Source of the DNA: Mesenet sp031546805
Lineage (GTDB): Bacteria; Pseudomonadota; Alphaproteobacteria; Rickettsiales; Anaplasmataceae
DNA: 16,169 nt
Direction of reading: 5' to 3'
NCBI GenBank assembly: GCA_031546805.1
Contig: JAVBJW010000043.1
Coordinates: 1 to 16,169 of the forward strand
Under the pieces are notes generated by a model. The model was not told the DNA's origin. It saw only the letters and a list, made by a program, of their open reading frames with translations, and did no database searches. A program made the position numbers and the translations under genes. Positions 1 through 6,820 of this stretch are shown here, piece by piece; position 1 is the first letter of the stretch; every line of letters starts with the position of its first letter.

Positions 1-145
1 TCCCTTTGCTGGCTCTGGCAGTACATTAATTGCTTTTTCGATAAAATCAAGAATTTTAGACGTATTCTCTCCAGATTTGACAAGAATGGGCTTTTTGAAC
101 TTCTTAGCAGCTCTTATTTGCCTTATATGAAATTTTTGTCCTCAG
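1..145 (-). pseudogene. Probable later fragment of an IS4/Tn5-like transposase (partial, runs off window)
   Basis: On the minus strand an open frame of about 46 codons runs off the left edge, bounded upstream by a stop at about 145. It has pieces such as FHIRQIRAAKKF followed by ILDFIEKAINVLPEPAKG. The pattern of a strand ending in IR, a basic stretch, then an I..I...P..G motif resembles the part of Tn5-like IS4 transposases after the second catalytic aspartate, where related proteins read like F-V-I-R-A-x-x-N-R. It lies exactly beyond the IS5 element that interrupts an IS4 N-terminal fragment of the same orientation, so I infer it is the other side of that gene. About 100 residues expected between the two halves are missing. 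The family assignment of this piece alone is weak. Confidence 0.4.
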
Positions 146-166
146 AGAGCCTATACAGTATTGACA
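146..166 (+). repeat. IS5-type terminal inverted repeat (transposase 3' side)
   Basis: Reads AGAGCCTATACAGTATTGAC plus A. The reverse complement of 873-893 matches it at 16 of 21 positions (shared pattern AGAG.CTA..CAGT.T.GACA). It lies just beyond the transposase stop. Confidence 0.55.
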
Positions 167-167
167 A

Positions 168-827
168 TTACTTTAGCAAGAGATAGATGCCAGGAAGATG
201 AACAAATGATAAGAATGCGATAGCCAATTTATCATAACGAGTATACGGAAATGTTTTAGTTTATTAAATCAATTAATCTTTATATAGCTCTTTATCGTAT
301 TCTTTCGGTGTTTTACGACTGGAACGTGGAGGAATAACAAGCTCAGCATTAGCGGCTTTTGCAGCTTCAATCATATCATTTTATCGGCAATCAGTGCTTC
401 CATACATCTGCAATCTATTAAGTCTAAAGCTTTGACATTTTAACCAGCCGGTAACAAAAAAACCTCAGTGGGTTGCTAAGAACGTCGCAAGCAGCGTGTA
501 ACTTGGTTGAATTTAGATCTTCCTAATTCTTGCTCTTTACCGGTTTCTTGATTTTTTTTCTTGCACATGCTGCGTGCTGATGTGATTGTAGAATCTATCA
601 TAAGCCACTCTCATCAACTGCTAAAGTATTGAATGCCAAACACCTGCTTTTGCCCATCTTATGAAACGTTTATTTGACCATTTTCATATTCAACTGCTCC
701 ATGGTGCCACGTTCTGCCTATCCACATGCTATAAACTTCCTGTTATCATTTGCACTTCTTCTGCTTCTTTCCCAGGCAAACTGTCCTTTATTCTTGCCCA
801 TTCATTGTCTTGTAACCCATACAACAT
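168..827 (-). pseudogene. IS5-family DDE transposase, multiply frameshifted
   Basis: Reading the minus strand from an ATG at 827, the IS5 transposase can be followed through several frames: MLYGLQDNEWARIKDSLPGK at the start, then APWSS, KRFIRWAKAGVWHSIL, the first catalytic region EWLMIDSTIT, then ELGRSKGGLTTKLHAACD, then VIPPRSSRKTPKEYDKELYK, then TRYDKLAIAFLSFVHL, ending in a stop at 168. In-frame stops, at least three frameshifts and small deletions are present. The region around the third catalytic residue (normally LIECFFNK) has lost the glutamate codon. The second aspartate region is also disrupted. The gene cannot make an active transposase. Family identity is firm from the order and spacing of these blocks; the exact IS name is not assigned. 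Confidence 0.8.
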
Positions 828-872
828 TGCTTCTCTCTTCTTAAAAAGAAGTATTACCACTATGGCTTTATA

Positions 873-893
873 TGTCGACACTGCCTAGTCTCT
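873..893 (-). repeat. IS5-type terminal inverted repeat (transposase 5' side)
   Basis: Partner of the 146-166 repeat; 16 of 21 positions match when reverse-complemented. It ends where the IS4-type transposase reading frame resumes its identity (the residues DFDSQIK are encoded just upstream at about 900-920). Confidence 0.55.
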
Positions 894-1229
894 TGGTTTT
901 TATTTGAGAGTCAAAATCCAAATAACTTGTATCTTGAATTGAAAAAACCAACTGGTTCCCTTTTATTCTTTCCTTAGTTTCTTTGTAATTGGAAGAATAA
1001 ATTTCCTTATCTTTAAGTTTTTCATTGCTAAATAATCTATATCCACCCTTAGCTTCTTTCCATCTACTACAGCTTTGATTAATTGATCCAGATCCTATAA
1101 TACAATAGCTTGTTTCAATAAGTCTATTATTAAGCCTTATATCCCACAAGTGAACGTGTTTTAATTCTCTTTCCAGCCATTTATCCAATACGCCATAGTA
1201 TATTCCGCATTTCTACTTGCTTCCCTCAT
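894..1229 (-). pseudogene. IS4-family (Tn5-like) transposase, N-terminal fragment
   Basis: The minus-strand frame from about 1188 encodes a Tn5-type N-terminal DNA-binding domain: LERELKHVHLWDIRLNNRLI, then NQSCSRWKEAKGGYRLFSNE, then the start of the catalytic domain QLVFSIQDTSYLDF, which carries the first DDE aspartate (QDT). This matches the family pattern E..H..LGD.RLN.R, G.W.E.KA.YRFF, AIQDTT.LDF. The open frame has no good in-frame start: upstream a stop precedes it. An ATG at 1229 with a GGGAG site upstream (MREASRNAEY) is in another frame, so one frameshift near 1185 is needed to join them. The gene breaks off at the IS5 insertion near 893; the last few codons of the open frame (868-893) belong to the IS5 end. 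Dead by both insertion and frameshift. Confidence 0.7.
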
Positions 1230-1609
1230 TTTACTCCCAAATTTATTTGATATCTATCTTACTCACTTCTTATATTTGTTCGTAAAAGCAAGGGTTAAAT
1301 CTGGTAGTTTATACATTTTTTCCTGTTTTTTATCTGTTCTCTCTCCTTTGAATGGGGGGTCTTATGATTAAAAACTGTATGTTATCGTACTCTCTCATAA
1401 CTATTCTTTTTTAAAGCATAGTTTGACAAACTAATCACCTTAAAGGTAGAGGCTAGACCAGCTTATTGATAATCTAACTTGGCAAGTTGTTAAGTTGCAA
1501 TAGTTGAAATAAAACTGCTTCTGCTAATTTGATCATAGTGATAGGCTTAAGGTAAATCCACTAAAATATACTATCCATAAGGTGGTACTTAATATCTATA
1601 ACACTAACG
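1230..1609. other. Gene-free stretch between IS remains and portal gene
   Basis: No coding frame or RNA gene was recognised on either strand. Visible small structures are a perfect 6-base inverted repeat with a 3-base centre at 1419-1433 (TAGTTT-GAC-AAACTA) and a 5-base one at 1476-1488 (AACTT-GGC-AAGTT). A TTGACA at 1423-1428 has no good -10 partner. The minus-strand part next to 1229 probably contains the outer end of the IS4-type element, but no end could be fixed. No convincing promoter for the portal gene was found. Confidence 0.5.
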
Positions 1610-2812
1610 ATGATTAAATTTAACATATCTAATATTTTGAAAAAGAAAATTCCTCATTTTCATTCTGCATTGCAAGTGGTTATGGAGCCATCTTGGAGTC
1701 AGCGTAGTTATTTAAATTTCGCCGAAGATGGGTACGTCAAAAATGTGATTGCCTTTCGTGCAATACACATGATCGCAACAGCCGCAGCTTCAGTTCCGTT
1801 CATTTTAAATCAGATAACAAATAACGGAAAGTCTCAAATTAAAACCCATCCATTGTTGAAATTGCTGTATACACCAAATCCCACACTTTCTAAATCAGAG
1901 TTTATAGAAAGTATTATTACTTATAAATTAATTAGTGGTAATGCTTATATACTAATGATTGAATCGCAAAATAGTAGAAACACTATCCCAAAAGAACTAT
2001 ACCTTCTGCGTCCAGATAGAGTGGAAATAATACCTGGTAAAAATAATATACCATATATCTATCGATATCGAGCAAATAACAATAGTTATGATTTTAAAGT
2101 AGATAAATTAACTGGTCGTTCAAACATATTGCATCTTAAGACATTTAATCCTTTAAATGATTTGTATGGATTATCGCCTATTGAAGCTGCAGCATATAGT
2201 ATAGATCAACACAACCAAGCTGGAGCTTGGAATCAGGCGATGCTGCAAAACGGTGCTAGACCAAGTGGAGCACTTATTGTGCAAGCTACAAAAGATGGCA
2301 GTGGTGGGCACTTAAGTCCTGAGCAATACGCACGTCTTAAGGAGCAAATTGAAGCTTATTACTCTGGCCCAAAAAATGCAGGAAGACCAATTTTACTAGA
2401 AGGAGGGTTAGATTGGAAAGAAATGAGTTTATCTCCAAAAGATATGGATTTTATTAAGTCCAAAAATAGCTCAGCCCGTGATATCGCCTTAGCATTTGGT
2501 GTTCCGCCACAATTACTTGGTATTCCAGGAGATAATACTTACAGTAACTTAATTGAAGCTCGCTTATCTTTATGGGAACAAACAATATTGCCAACACTTG
2601 ACAACATCATCTGTCACTTTAATTCATGGCTAGTACCGAAATTTGGCAATGATCTTTGCCTTTCATATGATAAAGATGCAATAGAAATATTGATAGAAAA
2701 AAGACAGAAACTTTGGCAATATGTGCAAAATGCAAGTTTTATGACTATCAATGAAAAAAGAGAGGCATTTGGGTTACCTAAAATGCCAGATGGGGATACT
2801 TTAGATAAGTAA
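1610..2812 (+). CDS. HK97-family phage portal protein
   Basis: Portal proteins form the dodecameric ring at the capsid vertex through which DNA is packaged and ejected. The 400-residue product is full length for the HK97-type family (about 380-430). It shows the usual blocks: AFRAIHMIATAAASVPF near the N-terminus, HPLLKLLYTPNP, the stretch GLSPIEAAAYSIDQHNQAGAWN near residues 190-210, LEGGLDWKEMSLSPKDMDF, and the strongly conserved RDIALAFGVPPQLLGI followed by YSNLIEARLSLWEQTILP. The frame is intact. The ATG at 1610 lacks a good Shine-Dalgarno; a GGTGG lies too far upstream. A prohead protease follows 90 bases downstream, but no terminase or major capsid gene lies in the window. Such portal/protease pairs occur in Rickettsiales as phage or gene-transfer-agent remnants; whether this one works is unknown. 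Confidence 0.92.
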   Translation: MIKFNISNILKKKIPHFHSALQVVMEPSWSQRSYLNFAEDGYVKNVIAFRAIHMIATAAASVPFILNQITNNGKSQIKTHPLLKLLYTPNPTLSKSEFIESIITYKLISGNAYILMIESQNSRNTIPKELYLLRPDRVEIIPGKNNIPYIYRYRANNNSYDFKVDKLTGRSNILHLKTFNPLNDLYGLSPIEAAAYSIDQHNQAGAWNQAMLQNGARPSGALIVQATKDGSGGHLSPEQYARLKEQIEAYYSGPKNAGRPILLEGGLDWKEMSLSPKDMDFIKSKNSSARDIALAFGVPPQLLGIPGDNTYSNLIEARLSLWEQTILPTLDNIICHFNSWLVPKFGNDLCLSYDKDAIEILIEKRQKLWQYVQNASFMTINEKREAFGLPKMPDGDTLDK

Positions 2813-2902
2813 ACTTCTATCTACAAGAAGATTCATAACTCACGCCATTTCAATAACTCCTCCATCATAGAGCATATAAAAATATTAATTAATGAATAAT
2901 AT

Positions 2903-3424
2903 ATGAACAAAAAACTTTTTCATTCAACATTATCACTTAAAAGCATTCAAGAAAATGGTATATTTTCTGGTTACGCAAGTGTATTTAACATTGTTGATGA
3001 GCAAAACGATGTAATACTACCTGGAGCATTTACAGAAACTATATTAAAAAAAACCGGTAAAATAAAGTTATTATGGCAACATAGGTCCTGCGAACCAATT
3101 GGCAATATTTTAGAAATTAGTGAAAATAAAGTAGGTCTTTATATAACGGCAAATCTGTTGTTGGATTTACAAAAGGCAAAAGAAGCTTATGTAATGCTAA
3201 AAGCCGGAACAATTGATTCTCTATCAATAGGATATGTACCTTTGCAATATGATATTGACCAAGAAACAGGTGTAAGAGTATTAAAACAGGTAGACTTATG
3301 GGAAATTAGCTTAGTTACATTTCCAGCAAACTCAAATTCGCGTATAATAAATGTTAAACACAAAACAAAAGAAGAGATAGATTTAATCTATGCCATAGAG
3401 AAGGCAAAAGATATATTAATCTAA
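2903..3424 (+). CDS. HK97-family prohead protease (S78)
   Basis: The prohead protease trims capsid and scaffold in HK97-type head assembly. The 173-residue protein matches the S78 family: the N-terminal GYASVFNIVDEQNDVILPGAF block, catalytic His60 in LLWQHRSCEPIG, catalytic Ser108 in DSLSIGY, and a conserved acidic residue Glu134 in LWEISLVTFPAN. The spacing (48 and 26 residues) is close to that of the HK97 His-Ser-Glu triad. Length is typical for the small alphaproteobacterial and gene-transfer-agent versions. The ATG follows an AT-rich leader without a clear ribosome site. It lies 90 bases after the portal gene on the same strand and is probably co-transcribed. Its natural substrate, the major capsid protein, is not encoded nearby. 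All catalytic residues are present, so selection has kept the active site. Confidence 0.9.
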   Translation: MNKKLFHSTLSLKSIQENGIFSGYASVFNIVDEQNDVILPGAFTETILKKTGKIKLLWQHRSCEPIGNILEISENKVGLYITANLLLDLQKAKEAYVMLKAGTIDSLSIGYVPLQYDIDQETGVRVLKQVDLWEISLVTFPANSNSRIINVKHKTKEEIDLIYAIEKAKDILI

Positions 3425-3450
3425 AGTAGACTATCCATAGACGGTCTATT
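3425..3450. terminator. Possible bidirectional stem-loop between convergent genes
   Basis: AGTAGAC (3425-3431) can pair with GTCTATT (3444-3450) through seven pairs including one G-T. A tighter palindrome ATAGAC-G-GTCTAT is at 3437-3449. It lies between the converging protease and bolA genes and overlaps the bolA stop. There is no strong T-run, so termination is only suggested. Confidence 0.3.
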
Positions 3451-3724
3451 CTATTGATTGATATTCAGCTTGTGTATATAAATTGAGAGAAATTGCATGT
3501 ATTAGTTTTATCTCGTTTTCCAATATCTTGTACACTAATTTATGCCTAGCTAAAGAACTCATTTCACTAAAATCATCAGAGACAATTATTAATTTAATGT
3601 GAGATGTTGCGGAATGTGAAACAAAATGATGGCCAGCATGGTTTGGAGACTCATCAATAATATTAATATAATGTACATTGATTGAATTATTAATTTTCTT
3701 TTCTATTTCTTGTGTAATATTCAT
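3446..3724 (-). CDS. bolA: BolA-family protein
   Basis: BolA proteins are small KH-like fold proteins that pair with monothiol glutaredoxins and help handle Fe-S clusters or sense iron and stress. The 92-residue product has the family blocks: INIIDESPNHAGHH (residues about 20-33), SATSHIKLIIVSDDFSEMSSLARHKLVY with the typical S..F.....R...Y spacing, and the C-terminal IHAISLNLYTQAEY containing the conserved histidine. The ATG at 3724 lacks a Shine-Dalgarno and lies 8 bases after the end of a short open frame that continues from rsmH, so it may be read from the nadD-rsmH transcript. It converges on the prohead protease gene, leaving 21 bases between stops. Confidence 0.88.
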   Translation of the reverse strand: MNITQEIEKKINNSINVHYINIIDESPNHAGHHFVSHSATSHIKLIIVSDDFSEMSSLARHKLVYKILENEIKLIHAISLNLYTQAEYQSIE

Positions 3725-3732
3725 AGATTTGT

Positions 3733-3840
3733 TTAAAATTTAATTTTTATATTATTTTCTATATTTGGCCAATTGCAATTTATATATGCATGAAGTTTAA
3801 AAATACCATCTTTTAGCATAACAGAAATATCAGCAACTTG
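3733..3840 (-). other. 35-codon open frame directly continuing past the rsmH stop
   Basis: Immediately after the rsmH TAA the same frame stays open for 35 codons to a TAA at 3733-3735. The peptide reads QVADISVMLKDGIFKLHAYI then NCNWPNIENNIKIKF. An internal ATG (3817-3819) could start a 28-residue peptide. No family was recognised. It ends 8 bases before the bolA start. It could be a short separate gene, the remnant of a C-terminal extension or of a lost gene, or a chance frame. Confidence 0.3.
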
Positions 3841-4749
3841 TTATAACTTTTTCTTTATAACGCCTCTGAGTTTTGCTGAGCGTGCACGTGGATTTGCTTG
3901 AATTTCTTCTGTGCTAGGTATAATTACCTTCTTATTAATAAGAGAAAACTTATCTGAATTCACAGTTGGCAGGAAAGAATTTTTACCACATAATTGATTA
4001 AAATAATGCTTAACTATGCGATCTTCTAGTGAATGAAAAGAAACAACTATTAACCTACCACCTACATTTAACATTTCAGATGCAACTTTCAACCCTTTCT
4101 CCAGTTCATTTAACTCGTCATTTACCCATATCCTAACAGCCTGAAATGTTCTAGTTGCTGCATCAATTTTTCCCCTTGGGATAACGGAACGTATAATTTT
4201 TGCTAACTCTAGAGTACTTTTAATTGGCTTCTTTTGACGCACATTTACTATCGCTCTTGCAATTTTACGAGAATGACGCTCCCCGCCATATTTGTATATT
4301 GTATCTGCGATTTCTTTTTCTCGCATTGTATTTACAAAAGTTTCAGCATTAATATAGTTTAAAGACTGATCCATTCTCATATCGAGAGGGCCGTCGTGCA
4401 TAAATGAAAATCCTCTTTCTCCATCTGCAAGTTGCATTGAAGATACTCCTATATCAAAAACAACTCCATCAACATAGTTAATATTGTTTCTCTCGAGCAG
4501 TTTTTTCATATTGCTGAATTTATCAATCAAAAGCTGAATCTTTTGTGGGTATGCAGAATCTAATTCATCGTAGAAAGTAGATATACTTTGATCTCTGTCA
4601 ATTGCACATATTTTACTATCTGATAGCTCTAATATTCTTTTACTATATCCACCAGCACCAAATGTTGCATCAACATATATTTCATTATTTTTCGGTGCTA
4701 AAATTGACATCGCCTCTTCCAATAAAACTGGCTTATGTGCATGATCCAT
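3841..4749 (-). CDS. rsmH: 16S rRNA m4C1402 methyltransferase RsmH (MraW)
   Basis: RsmH transfers a methyl group from S-adenosylmethionine to N4 of C1402 in the 16S rRNA P site. The product is about 302 residues, normal for the family. Seen are the N-terminal HKPVLLEEAMSIL, the SAM-binding motif VDATFGAGGYS (residues 26-36), AIDRDQ, the FDIGVSSMQL and RGFSFMHDGPLDMRMD blocks, the NDELNELE region, and VVSFHSLEDRIVKHYF near the C-terminus. The frame can be opened at a TTG (4755), but the ATG at 4749 (MDHAHKPV) is the better start because it fits the family N-terminus. There is no clear Shine-Dalgarno. It lies 99 bases after nadD on the same strand. The usual mraZ-rsmH-ftsL-ftsI cluster is absent here, so the gene is detached from cell-wall genes. 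Confidence 0.95.
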   Translation of the reverse strand: MDHAHKPVLLEEAMSILAPKNNEIYVDATFGAGGYSKRILELSDSKICAIDRDQSISTFYDELDSAYPQKIQLLIDKFSNMKKLLERNNINYVDGVVFDIGVSSMQLADGERGFSFMHDGPLDMRMDQSLNYINAETFVNTMREKEIADTIYKYGGERHSRKIARAIVNVRQKKPIKSTLELAKIIRSVIPRGKIDAATRTFQAVRIWVNDELNELEKGLKVASEMLNVGGRLIVVSFHSLEDRIVKHYFNQLCGKNSFLPTVNSDKFSLINKKVIIPSTEEIQANPRARSAKLRGVIKKKL

Positions 4750-4848
4750 TATCAAAAGTTTTTATCTTTTTTAACTATAAGAGTTTTATTTGTTTCTTCC
4801 TCATATGTCAAAGCTTTAGAACCTATCTTGAAATTGCTTAAAATAATT

Positions 4849-5412
4849 TTATGATATATAAGTCAATTTTCTTATCATTGACGAGGATGCAGAATTAACT
4901 TTAGTTCTTATAATGCTCCAACCAAAAGAGCTATTAAGCAATAATCTTGGGTTTTTAATATAAGAAGATGAAAAATGACTGACAAATGGATTTTTAATTT
5001 CTTTATATAACTTATTACGTTCAAAAATTGCGATTGGGATCATCGTAGAGAATTCTCTCCATCTGTACCATCTATGTAGGGAAATTAGATTATCTGAACC
5101 CATTATCCAGATAAAATTTATATGTGGAAATCTTTGTTTAAGTAATATCACTACATTATAGCTGTAGCTTTTTTTTATCATTTTTTCTACGTCGATTATA
5201 CGTATTTTGCTACTGAATTGAGATACATGCTTTGCAAGTTTTACTCTGTTTTCTATACTATTACTTTGCTCTTTAAGTGGATTTTGTTTTGCAATTACCC
5301 ACCATACATAATCTAATCCAATTCTTTTTATTGCTTCAATTGAAATATGAAGATGACCCTGATGAGGGGGATTAAATGTTCCTCCAAGTAGTCCAATATT
5401 TAATCTTTTCAT
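4849..5412 (-). CDS. nadD: Nicotinate-nucleotide adenylyltransferase
   Basis: NadD joins nicotinate mononucleotide and ATP to form deamido-NAD in the NAD pathway. The 187-residue product shows the nucleotidyltransferase fold: GLLGGTFNPPHQGHLHIS near the N-terminus with the H-x-G-H signature (His17, His20), VWWVIAKQNPLK, a central FIWIMGSDNLISLHRWYRW, which is diagnostic for NadD (G-[AS]-D-N-L), and a C-terminal SASSSMIRK in place of the usual ISST.IR phosphate-binding motif. Length is slightly short but within range. The start ATG (5412) has no clear ribosome site. The gene heads a minus-strand series nadD-rsmH-bolA and diverges from the unknown gene at 5535. Confidence 0.93.
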   Translation of the reverse strand: MKRLNIGLLGGTFNPPHQGHLHISIEAIKRIGLDYVWWVIAKQNPLKEQSNSIENRVKLAKHVSQFSSKIRIIDVEKMIKKSYSYNVVILLKQRFPHINFIWIMGSDNLISLHRWYRWREFSTMIPIAIFERNKLYKEIKNPFVSHFSSSYIKNPRLLLNSSFGWSIIRTKVNSASSSMIRKLTYIS

Positions 5413-5482
5413 GATTATAATTTAGAGGATGATTCAAAGTCGTTAAAAGTATGCAACAATTTTATTATTTGTACCATAAATA

Positions 5483-5510
5483 TTGATTTTATTAAGTTTT
5501 ATGTTACAAT
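5483..5510 (+). promoter_or_regulatory. Sigma70-type promoter for the 290-residue unknown gene
   Basis: TTGATT (5483-5488), 16 bases, then TACAAT (5505-5510), with transcription expected about 18 bases before the ATG at 5535. This supports ATG 5535 over GTG 5529 only weakly, since both lie downstream. Confidence 0.5.
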
Positions 5511-5534
5511 TAAAAAAATGTTTTTGGTGTGATT

Positions 5535-6407
5535 ATGAATAGCGAAAAAGATTTAAAGCTTGATGTTTTAATTAATAATATTGGCCTTCCACCACAGCAC
5601 AGGGACAATGTAGTAAATTATTTCAGTCAATTAAAAAGTAAAGGTAAAAATTGGTTAGAAATAGAGAAGGAATTAAAGAAAGCTTTCGGTAATGAAAAGC
5701 TGAAGGTGATAAAAAAACATAGAAGTGCTCTTTCTGAGCAAAACAAAGTTGCTTTTGAAAACTGTTTGAGCGGACTTCTTGCTTCAGGCGAACAACTCAA
5801 AGGAGTTCAAAAATTTAATAATGAAGAATTCAGTCAGTTTATTGGTGGGATATGTTTAGCTATTGAGAGTACAGAATTGTCTGTTAATACAAATCAGATG
5901 GAAAATAAACGCATTGAAGTTAATAATTACTTTAATAATCCAAATGAAGGATTCAAGCAAAAACTTAAAAGAGGATTTGTCAAGTCAATAGAAAAATTAA
6001 GTGGTTTTATGCAAGAGATAACAGGGATAGATCCTGCCAATCCACTTGAGTCTTTAAAGAAAAAATTTGGTGGTGATGATAAACAAAAAGATAAATCACC
6101 AATAAGTGATAGTAAAGCTATAGATGATTTTATTCCTTCTCCAGTAGCATGCTATGGTGCATTATTTGCTTTTGGTGTAATGGGTTTTGGTAGTTTTGCT
6201 GCTGCATTTGCACCGGCAGCGATTTTAATTATTGCAGCTATCAAAGTTAAAGGTGTTATTTCAAGCGATGAAGGAAAAGAAGGCACTATACATAATCCAA
6301 TTAAAACCATAAATAATGATTATACTGAACTTGGGACTAAAGTTATCACACACGCTAATAAGCTTAATAATGAACGCAACAAAAGTGTTAGCAAAAGTAT
6401 AGGATAA
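5535..6407 (+). CDS. Unknown protein with a C-terminal-half hydrophobic segment
   Basis: I do not recognise this 290-residue protein. The frame extends to a GTG at 5529, but the ATG at 5535 (MNSEKDLKLD) is the likelier start. Residues 1-125 are hydrophilic and mostly helical in character, with short motifs IGLPPQHRDNVVNYF, KNWLEIEKELKKAFG and FIGGICLAIE. Residues 125-200 are lysine-rich and charged, with a GDDKQKDKS linker. Residues about 203-238 form one long glycine/alanine-rich hydrophobic stretch (VACYGALFAFGVMGFGSF, then AAAFAPAAILIIAAI) that could be one long or two short membrane helices. About 50 polar residues follow. There is no N-terminal signal peptide. It has its own promoter upstream and a stem-loop terminator overlapping its stop. 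Context gives no function. A membrane-associated lineage-specific protein, possibly secreted to the host, is only a guess. Confidence 0.8.
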   Translation: MNSEKDLKLDVLINNIGLPPQHRDNVVNYFSQLKSKGKNWLEIEKELKKAFGNEKLKVIKKHRSALSEQNKVAFENCLSGLLASGEQLKGVQKFNNEEFSQFIGGICLAIESTELSVNTNQMENKRIEVNNYFNNPNEGFKQKLKRGFVKSIEKLSGFMQEITGIDPANPLESLKKKFGGDDKQKDKSPISDSKAIDDFIPSPVACYGALFAFGVMGFGSFAAAFAPAAILIIAAIKVKGVISSDEGKEGTIHNPIKTINNDYTELGTKVITHANKLNNERNKSVSKSIG

Positions 6408-6437
6408 TTAACAATCTTTCTGTTAATTTAATTTTTA
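6406..6437 (+). terminator. Stem-loop terminator after the unknown gene
   Basis: A perfect 8-base inverted repeat AATTAACA (6406-6413) and TGTTAATT (6421-6428) with a 7-base loop, followed by a T-rich tail (TAATTTTTAATT). It begins inside the stop codon of the gene ending at 6407. It could also stop gatC transcription arriving from the other side. Confidence 0.55.
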
Positions 6438-6458
6438 ATTGTTATAACAAATAATTAA

Positions 6459-6818
6459 TTACTCATTGTTGATAACTTTTGGTACAACAAAGTATCCATG
6501 TTCAGGTTTAGTAGACGATAGGATATCATCTTTGGTGTTATCACAGTTTACAATGTCTTGGCGTATATGTAATTTATGCTCTACACTACCATAACGCATT
6601 GGTGATACATTTTTAGTGTTTAAATGTGATAAAATTTTATTTACCCAATTTAGCATAGCTAATTCTCCAGCGTAATATTCAACTTCATCTTTAGAGAGTT
6701 TTATTTTTACAAGCTTTGCAACCTTTTCTACTTCAAGATTATCAATAGCATTTGCTTCTTTATTGCTGGCAAACTCTATCAAAGATAATATTATATCCTC
6801 TGTTGATTTATTTTTCAA
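6459..6818 (-). CDS. gatC: Asp/Glu-tRNA(Asn/Gln) amidotransferase subunit C
   Basis: GatC is the small chain that clasps GatA and GatB in the GatCAB complex, which converts mischarged Glu-tRNA(Gln) and Asp-tRNA(Asn). The family core starts at about residue 27: VEKVAKLVKIKLSKDEVEYY, then ILSHLNTKNVSPMRY, RQDIVN, and the C-terminal HGYFVVPKVI. The 119-residue length exceeds the usual 95-100 because of about 25 extra N-terminal residues (MKNKSTEDIILSL...). The start is a TTG, since no ATG occurs before mid-gene, and a strong GGAGG six bases upstream backs it. The gap to the prs stop is only 2 bases, so the two are almost surely co-transcribed and translationally coupled. gatA and gatB are not in the window. 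Confidence 0.9.
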   Translation of the reverse strand: MKNKSTEDIILSLIEFASNKEANAIDNLEVEKVAKLVKIKLSKDEVEYYAGELAMLNWVNKILSHLNTKNVSPMRYGSVEHKLHIRQDIVNCDNTKDDILSSTKPEHGYFVVPKVINNE

Positions 6819-6820
6819 TC

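Larger units (their letters stand above)
146..893 (-). mobile_element. Degenerate IS5-family insertion sequence
   Basis: An element of about 750 bp carries a decayed IS5-family transposase on the minus strand. It is bounded by imperfect 21-base terminal inverted repeats (16 of 21 positions match) at 146-166 and 873-893. Size, single transposase and ends fit the small IS5 groups of the IS427/IS1031 type. No clear target duplication is visible beside the ends, which fits an old insertion. It sits inside the remains of an IS4-type transposase. The exact end bases are uncertain by a few positions. Confidence 0.7.

Noticed and set aside
661..888. Plus-strand open frame of 75 codons
   Set aside because: It is antisense to the IS5 transposase remnant, whose family motifs are read clearly on the minus strand.
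1419..1433. Perfect inverted repeat TAGTTT-GAC-AAACTA
   Set aside because: Short and in AT-rich DNA with no neighbouring promoter of quality; noted under the gene-free stretch but not claimed as an operator.
1610..3424. Portal and protease as the edge of an inducible prophage
   Set aside because: No integrase, terminase, capsid, tail or lysis gene follows; the strand flips to housekeeping genes directly after the protease.
4602..4841. Plus-strand open frame opposite the rsmH start
   Set aside because: Shadow of rsmH; low-complexity aromatic sequence with no family features.
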